A stretch of DNA of 56,725 bases. Source: Pedobacter sp. ASV17 (lineage in GTDB: Bacteria; Bacteroidota; Bacteroidia; Sphingobacteriales; Sphingobacteriaceae). The stretch is from NCBI RefSeq assembly GCF_016429065.1, contig NZ_JAELTX010000014.1, forward strand, positions 1 through 56,725, written 5' to 3'. The number at the start of each line of letters is the position of its first letter. The first letter of the stretch is position 1. The notes under the pieces are model-generated. The model was given only the letters and a program-made list of their open reading frames with translations, did not search any database and was not told where the DNA came from. A program made the translations under genes and the position numbers. Positions 52,868 through 56,725 of the stretch are shown in pieces.

Positions 52868-53746
52868 ATGCGAAATCACCTTAAAAAGGCCATTTGCTTT
52901 GGAGAAATTTTGTGGGACAATTTACCTTCTGGCCGATTGGCTGGTGGTGCTCCCATGAACGTAGCCTATCATTTACGTAAATTAGGCGTTGATGCTTCCC
53001 TGATTAGCCGCGTTGGTAACGACGAAGCTGGCAGGGAGCTAATCGATTTTATTTCTTCGATTGAAATTCCTGCCGAAAATATACAGGTTGACGCTGAACA
53101 GCGCACCAGCGAAGTGATTGCCGAACTTAAGGAAAACAATGAGATGGCTTATACCATTACCTATCCTACGGCCTGGGATTACATTGCTTGGCAAAGTGAT
53201 TTTAAAACAAAAATAGCCGATGCGGATACCTTTATTTTTGGAAGCCTTTCGGCAAGAAACGAAGTAAGCAGGGCCACCCTACTCCAATTATTGGAACATG
53301 CCAAGTTTAAGGTTTTTGACGTGAACCTTAGGGCGCCTTATTACGATATGGATACCATTGCTGCTTTTTTAAGCAAAGCTGATTTAGTAAAGCTCAACGA
53401 AAATGAAATCGTAACGTTGGGAAATTGGTTTACGGAACAGCATGACGAGCAAAATGTAGTAGCCGCTTTAATGGAAAAATTCGAACTCTCGGAAATATTA
53501 ATTACCAAAGGGGCTGATGGCGGCACTTATTACAATACAAACCAAAGCATTAACTACCAAGCTGAAAAAGTAACCGTAGTGGACACCGTGGGTAGCGGCG
53601 ATAGTTTTTTAGCGGCATTTTTGAGCAAAAAACTGGCTGGTGAAGAAATAGCAGATTGCCTAAATTTTGCCGCCAAGCTAGCTGGATTTATCACCTCGCA
53701 AAAGGGCGCCTGCCCTAGTTATAATGCGGCAGACCTGAAGCTTTAG
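52868..53746 (+). CDS. PfkB-family carbohydrate kinase (fructokinase-like), 292 aa
   Basis: Start set at the ATG 52868; a TTG at 52859 is a weaker alternative. Motifs are CFGEILWDNLPSGRLAGGAP and NVAYHLRKLG (N-terminal signature), LISRVGNDEAGRELI, VKLNENEIVTL, EILITKGADGGTYY, and DTVGSGDSFLAAFLS with the catalytic Asp. Members phosphorylate sugars such as fructose with ATP in the cytoplasm; the pattern is closest to fructokinases. It follows the SirB1-like gene with a gap of about 10 bases. Confidence 0.93.
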   Translation: MRNHLKKAICFGEILWDNLPSGRLAGGAPMNVAYHLRKLGVDASLISRVGNDEAGRELIDFISSIEIPAENIQVDAEQRTSEVIAELKENNEMAYTITYPTAWDYIAWQSDFKTKIADADTFIFGSLSARNEVSRATLLQLLEHAKFKVFDVNLRAPYYDMDTIAAFLSKADLVKLNENEIVTLGNWFTEQHDEQNVVAALMEKFELSEILITKGADGGTYYNTNQSINYQAEKVTVVDTVGSGDSFLAAFLSKKLAGEEIADCLNFAAKLAGFITSQKGACPSYNAADLKL

Positions 53747-53888
53747 GTTTAATGTTGCGTGTTAACAGCCCCTACTTCGCGAAACTCTTCTGTTCTTTGC
53801 GTTTAATTTAAATAGTTTTAACGCAATCCCGTACGTGCGGGATGAAGTATTCGCAAAGACTCACCCCTCACAATGACGGGTTTCGCTC
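53747..53888. repeat. Repeat-bearing convergent spacer
   Basis: TCCCG-tacgtg-CGGGA near 53827-53842 and the following GATGAAGTATTCGCAAAGAC and CAATGACGGG resemble dispersed Bacteroidota intergenic repeats. It separates the convergent kinase and unknown 805-residue genes and may serve as terminator. Confidence 0.5.
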
Positions 53889-56306
53889 CTACTTACTCGC
53901 TATAAAATCGCTCAAGTAGCTACATTCATCACTGACTTTTTTAAAGTAAGCGGTTTTTGCGTATTGCTGCTTTAATTCTGCGAAATAAATATTGTTACGG
54001 TTTAAATAATGTAATTGGTTAATTCTATTGTTATAATCAATATCGTACCATTTAGATGAGCTTAATGCTCCGTTTGCTTTTTGCTTTTGCTCACATTTAG
54101 CCAACATAAAGGTACATTTTGCCCTAAACTCTGGATCTTTACTTAAACTACGTGCTTTGAGATACCATTTTTTAGCTGTTTCAGCCAGTTTGTAGTCATT
54201 GTCATATACGTAAACTGGTTTTTCATTAACCGCATAAGAGCTCCATCCATAGCTAATGAACACCCATGAATTCCCAAAATACCCTGTTTGGTACACCCCA
54301 TTGGCCATTTTGAAATAATACTGAGCGGCGTTTTTCTTATCACTAACGATTAGTTTTTCTAAACGCGACATCTCTTTGGCAAAGGTTTTCTTATTATAAG
54401 TTTGCGCTTTGGAGGTAAATTGCTTTGGATAATCGTTAACAGTAGTGATAAAAGGATTGGCATACATTGTTCCCTCTTCGTACCAATCTTCAGGAGCTTT
54501 AAACTCATGGTTAGGATCCAACTTTTCAAAACACTGAAGTGCTTTTTGGTATTGATGCTCACGCAGGTAAGCGGTCCCAAAAAGTTCGTAAAAATCAAAA
54601 CGGCTTAACTTTCGCAAGTCCTCATTGATAAAAGCGTCAAAGCTACTTTCGTTAACCTTGGTAAATCTTTTTTCCAACTGGCTCAAGGTCGAGGCACTTA
54701 AATAGTTTTGCCAAAACTCAAGGGCGGTCCAACTCATTCGATTAGAAAAGCTATTGCTTTTGGTCGAATCTGGAATAAAATCGCCTTTTAGCATCAACAA
54801 AGCTGCTCGTGCGGTATCGCCCATTTTCATGTAAGTAGGTGCCAACAATTCCTGATAAAAATTGCGAGTGGTTGAGATGAACCTATTCTCTCTATTCTCG
54901 GCAAAGTAATCATCCCCAGAAAGCGGTTTTCTGTCTTTTCGTTTTTCATCCAACCATTTCAAGGTAGGCACCAATTCATTGGCGTTAAAAGTACCTTTTT
55001 GTTTAATTTTCCTTGCGTTAATTAACAGGTTAATGATTTGATATTGATTGCTGTAGCTAGGTTTTAATTGTGCGGGGTTAAGCTGTTTCAATAAATCGGC
55101 CGCCGCTTGATCATCATTCTTGATCCAGCTAAGGTACGCGGCACTAATGATTCCCAATTCTGGCTCTGGGTATTTTTTTTCGTTAGCCAGTTTCAAGGCA
55201 AAAGCTTTGGTTAATTCTAACTGTTGCAGATTAACTTTCTTGATGTTGTCCTTTTGCAGCTCGTCATTATCGTAATAGTAGTTTTTTGCCAAACCAGAAG
55301 GCTGATTCAAATTCTTCTCCAATTTATTGATTTCCCTTATCAGCAACGTACCATTCATTAGGTTATTTGGTGCACTCGCATAAACCTTCTCTAAGGCATT
55401 AAGGTCATACTCAGGATTTCCAAAACTTTTGATAGCCAAAACATAGGCTTTCTCTTCCTCGTTTTTAGCCAAAGTCAGTACTTCATCAATAGGTGCCGAA
55501 GCGTAGTGAAAATTCTTGTAGGCTTGTACTCTTCGCTCTGGGTTGCTGTTAAAAACTTTTGAGAAAAGATAAGCGGCTTCTGTTGGATTTCCGCCATAAC
55601 GAACGGAACCCGCATAAACCGCCATGGCCCAACCTTTAGCTAAATCGGTAGAGGAAATTGGTTCTACATATTGTTTATAGGTGGCCTTGCATGCTTCATA
55701 ATTCTCTGCATAATGATACATCCTGAGGGCTTGGTAGGCATAACGTAGTTTTAAGAAGGAATCCTTTTTTACCTTTGCCAACTGCAACAGGGCCTCTTGT
55801 GCCTTATCGGTCATTTGAACTGTATCTCTTTGAACTGGATTCCAAGGGTCATAACTCACCGTAGCCAAAGGCTCGCAACTTTTGGCAAAGGCAAAATAAG
55901 CCAAGGCTTGTTTATTTTTAGCTAGGGCTTTCACAAAAGCATTTTGCTGTAAGTCTTGCGGAAGTTGTTTTAAATTTTTCTTGGTGAGATTGGCCAAAAG
56001 AACATTTGTAGCACTGTCGCTTTCGTACATTACCCGATGAACCTCCTCCTTTTTAACTTTTAGATAATTGGCCCACTCCGCACTGTTTAAGTCATACTCA
56101 TCTACGCTTTCTTGATCGTGATAGAGGTATTCCCACTCACTAAAGCTAAACTGAGTGTACTCTTTCCCCTGCACATCATTATGAAAATAAGAGATGTAAT
56201 AATCGTAAGGATCTATTTCGCCCCCACAGGCAATATTCACCACAATTTCACCAAAAAAGACGGTTAAAAAGCTAGCGCAGAATATGAGTGATTTCTTCCA
56301 GTTCAT
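53889..56306 (-). CDS. Unknown secreted protein, helical repeats, probably lipoprotein, 805 aa
   Basis: I do not recognise a named family. The N-terminus (KSLIFCASFLTVFFGEIVVN) is a signal sequence ending in IACGG, where Cys27 could be lipidated, followed by DPYDYYISYFHNDVQG. The rest is almost wholly helical, with TPR-like helix pairs (YAQAL-type text such as REHQYQKALQCFEKLDPNHE, ARAALLMLKGDF, FMLAKCEQKQKAN). A role in binding partner proteins at the periplasm or outer membrane is likely. Its first 35 bases overlap the end of the next gene upstream, so they are co-expressed. Confidence 0.8.
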   Translation of the reverse strand: MNWKKSLIFCASFLTVFFGEIVVNIACGGEIDPYDYYISYFHNDVQGKEYTQFSFSEWEYLYHDQESVDEYDLNSAEWANYLKVKKEEVHRVMYESDSATNVLLANLTKKNLKQLPQDLQQNAFVKALAKNKQALAYFAFAKSCEPLATVSYDPWNPVQRDTVQMTDKAQEALLQLAKVKKDSFLKLRYAYQALRMYHYAENYEACKATYKQYVEPISSTDLAKGWAMAVYAGSVRYGGNPTEAAYLFSKVFNSNPERRVQAYKNFHYASAPIDEVLTLAKNEEEKAYVLAIKSFGNPEYDLNALEKVYASAPNNLMNGTLLIREINKLEKNLNQPSGLAKNYYYDNDELQKDNIKKVNLQQLELTKAFALKLANEKKYPEPELGIISAAYLSWIKNDDQAAADLLKQLNPAQLKPSYSNQYQIINLLINARKIKQKGTFNANELVPTLKWLDEKRKDRKPLSGDDYFAENRENRFISTTRNFYQELLAPTYMKMGDTARAALLMLKGDFIPDSTKSNSFSNRMSWTALEFWQNYLSASTLSQLEKRFTKVNESSFDAFINEDLRKLSRFDFYELFGTAYLREHQYQKALQCFEKLDPNHEFKAPEDWYEEGTMYANPFITTVNDYPKQFTSKAQTYNKKTFAKEMSRLEKLIVSDKKNAAQYYFKMANGVYQTGYFGNSWVFISYGWSSYAVNEKPVYVYDNDYKLAETAKKWYLKARSLSKDPEFRAKCTFMLAKCEQKQKANGALSSSKWYDIDYNNRINQLHYLNRNNIYFAELKQQYAKTAYFKKVSDECSYLSDFIASK

Positions 56307-56721
56307 AGATTTTAAAATTATTTAACGTTTGTTCATCTAAATGATAAAACAACAAGTTCAACGGTTTTCTCGACAAATATTGATCTAGATAGACGGTACT
56401 TTGCCTGATGTCTTCAAATTTACTTGCTTCAAACCTAATTTCATCATTTTTGTAGAGGCCAAATTCGGGCAAGTCGGTATTTGCCTGATACAGTCCGTTA
56501 TGCATTTTAGTGAATGCACCATTAGCAGTCAGGTTGGCCAACTTCAAGCGTTTGGAAATTCCTGCGTAGTTTTGATTTCTAAATACCACCGCCCACGAAA
56601 ATAGTGGTAAGGCCACATCTATGGGCATGGGGTAATATCCTAAATTTTCTCCCGCATACTTTTTCAGTTCCTGTACGTCTAAAATTGAATTTTGCGTGCC
56701 ATATTTCCTCAGGTTCCCCAT
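56272..56721 (-). CDS. Unknown protein, possibly cut by the right edge, at least 149 aa
   Basis: No family recognised. The frame has an ATG at 56721 but is still open to the window edge, so the true start may lie outside. Text such as MPIDVALPLFSWAVVFRNQN, GISKRLKLANLTANGAFTKM and FGLYKNDEIRFEASKFEDIR suggests the end of a larger exported protein rather than a whole small one. It overlaps the 805-residue lipoprotein gene by 35 bases, which suggests coupled translation and a joint role. Confidence 0.65.
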   Translation of the reverse strand: MGNLRKYGTQNSILDVQELKKYAGENLGYYPMPIDVALPLFSWAVVFRNQNYAGISKRLKLANLTANGAFTKMHNGLYQANTDLPEFGLYKNDEIRFEASKFEDIRQSTVYLDQYLSRKPLNLLFYHLDEQTLNNFKIYELEEITHILR

Positions 56722-56725
56722 GTTA

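Overview
The window looks like chromosome from a Bacteroidota bacterium of the Sphingobacteriaceae, most like Pedobacter. The signs are three large secreted proteins with type IX secretion (T9SS) C-terminal domains, an ECF sigma/FecR anti-sigma pair with DUF4974, an STN plus carboxypeptidase-regulatory-like protein, many lipoproteins, a TAnnTTTG-type promoter, and many short palindromic intergenic repeats. I saw no tRNA, rRNA, CRISPR array, integrase or insertion sequence. No searches could be run, so family names rest on motif recognition.

1-14173: three consecutive minus-strand genes for very large T9SS surface proteins. They share a C-terminal module of about 550-600 residues but carry different N-terminal parts: eight Ig-like repeats; an uncharacterised, possibly LamG-like region; and FnIII plus LamG. 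The first gene is cut by the left edge and contains a near-identical 711-bp in-frame tandem duplication.

14503-21246: six tightly packed minus-strand genes, probably one operon. In order of transcription they are a LA_2272-type repeat protein, a head-GIN lipoprotein, a membrane fatty-acid/sterol hydroxylase fused to a DUF4833-like domain, an ECF sigma factor, its FecR anti-sigma factor, and an STN/regulatory-domain protein ending in the same LA_2272-type repeats instead of a TonB-dependent barrel. This is my best candidate for an undescribed system: a cell-surface signalling pathway whose outer-membrane partner is not a SusC/FecA receptor. A repeat-packed spacer lies at 21247-22035.

22036-34765: housekeeping and secreted enzymes. 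These are a Tat-exported phosphocholine-specific phospholipase C, an aldose epimerase-like protein, a D-2-hydroxyacid dehydrogenase, a secreted PHB-depolymerase-type esterase, a TIGR01777 oxidoreductase overlapping a photolyase, three FKBP-type prolyl isomerase lipoproteins around a DUF5648-like secreted protein, and an N-formylglutamate amidohydrolase-like lipoprotein.

35095-41785: a fatty-acid beta-oxidation cluster on the minus strand (MarR regulator, fused 3-hydroxyacyl-CoA dehydrogenase/enoyl-CoA hydratase, thiolase, acyl-CoA dehydrogenase). An intact four-helix-bundle gene sits in one spacer and a decayed copy of it in the next. The MarR gene has a clear promoter with a perfect inverted repeat spanning it.

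41877-56725: a DUF885 peptidase divergent from an Omp85-type outer membrane protein, a penicillin-acylase-family hydrolase, a DUF1345 membrane protein, a BlaI/M56 regulator pair with a candidate operator, a methyltransferase, a SirB1-like protein followed by a PfkB sugar kinase, and two overlapping unknown genes, the last reaching the right edge.
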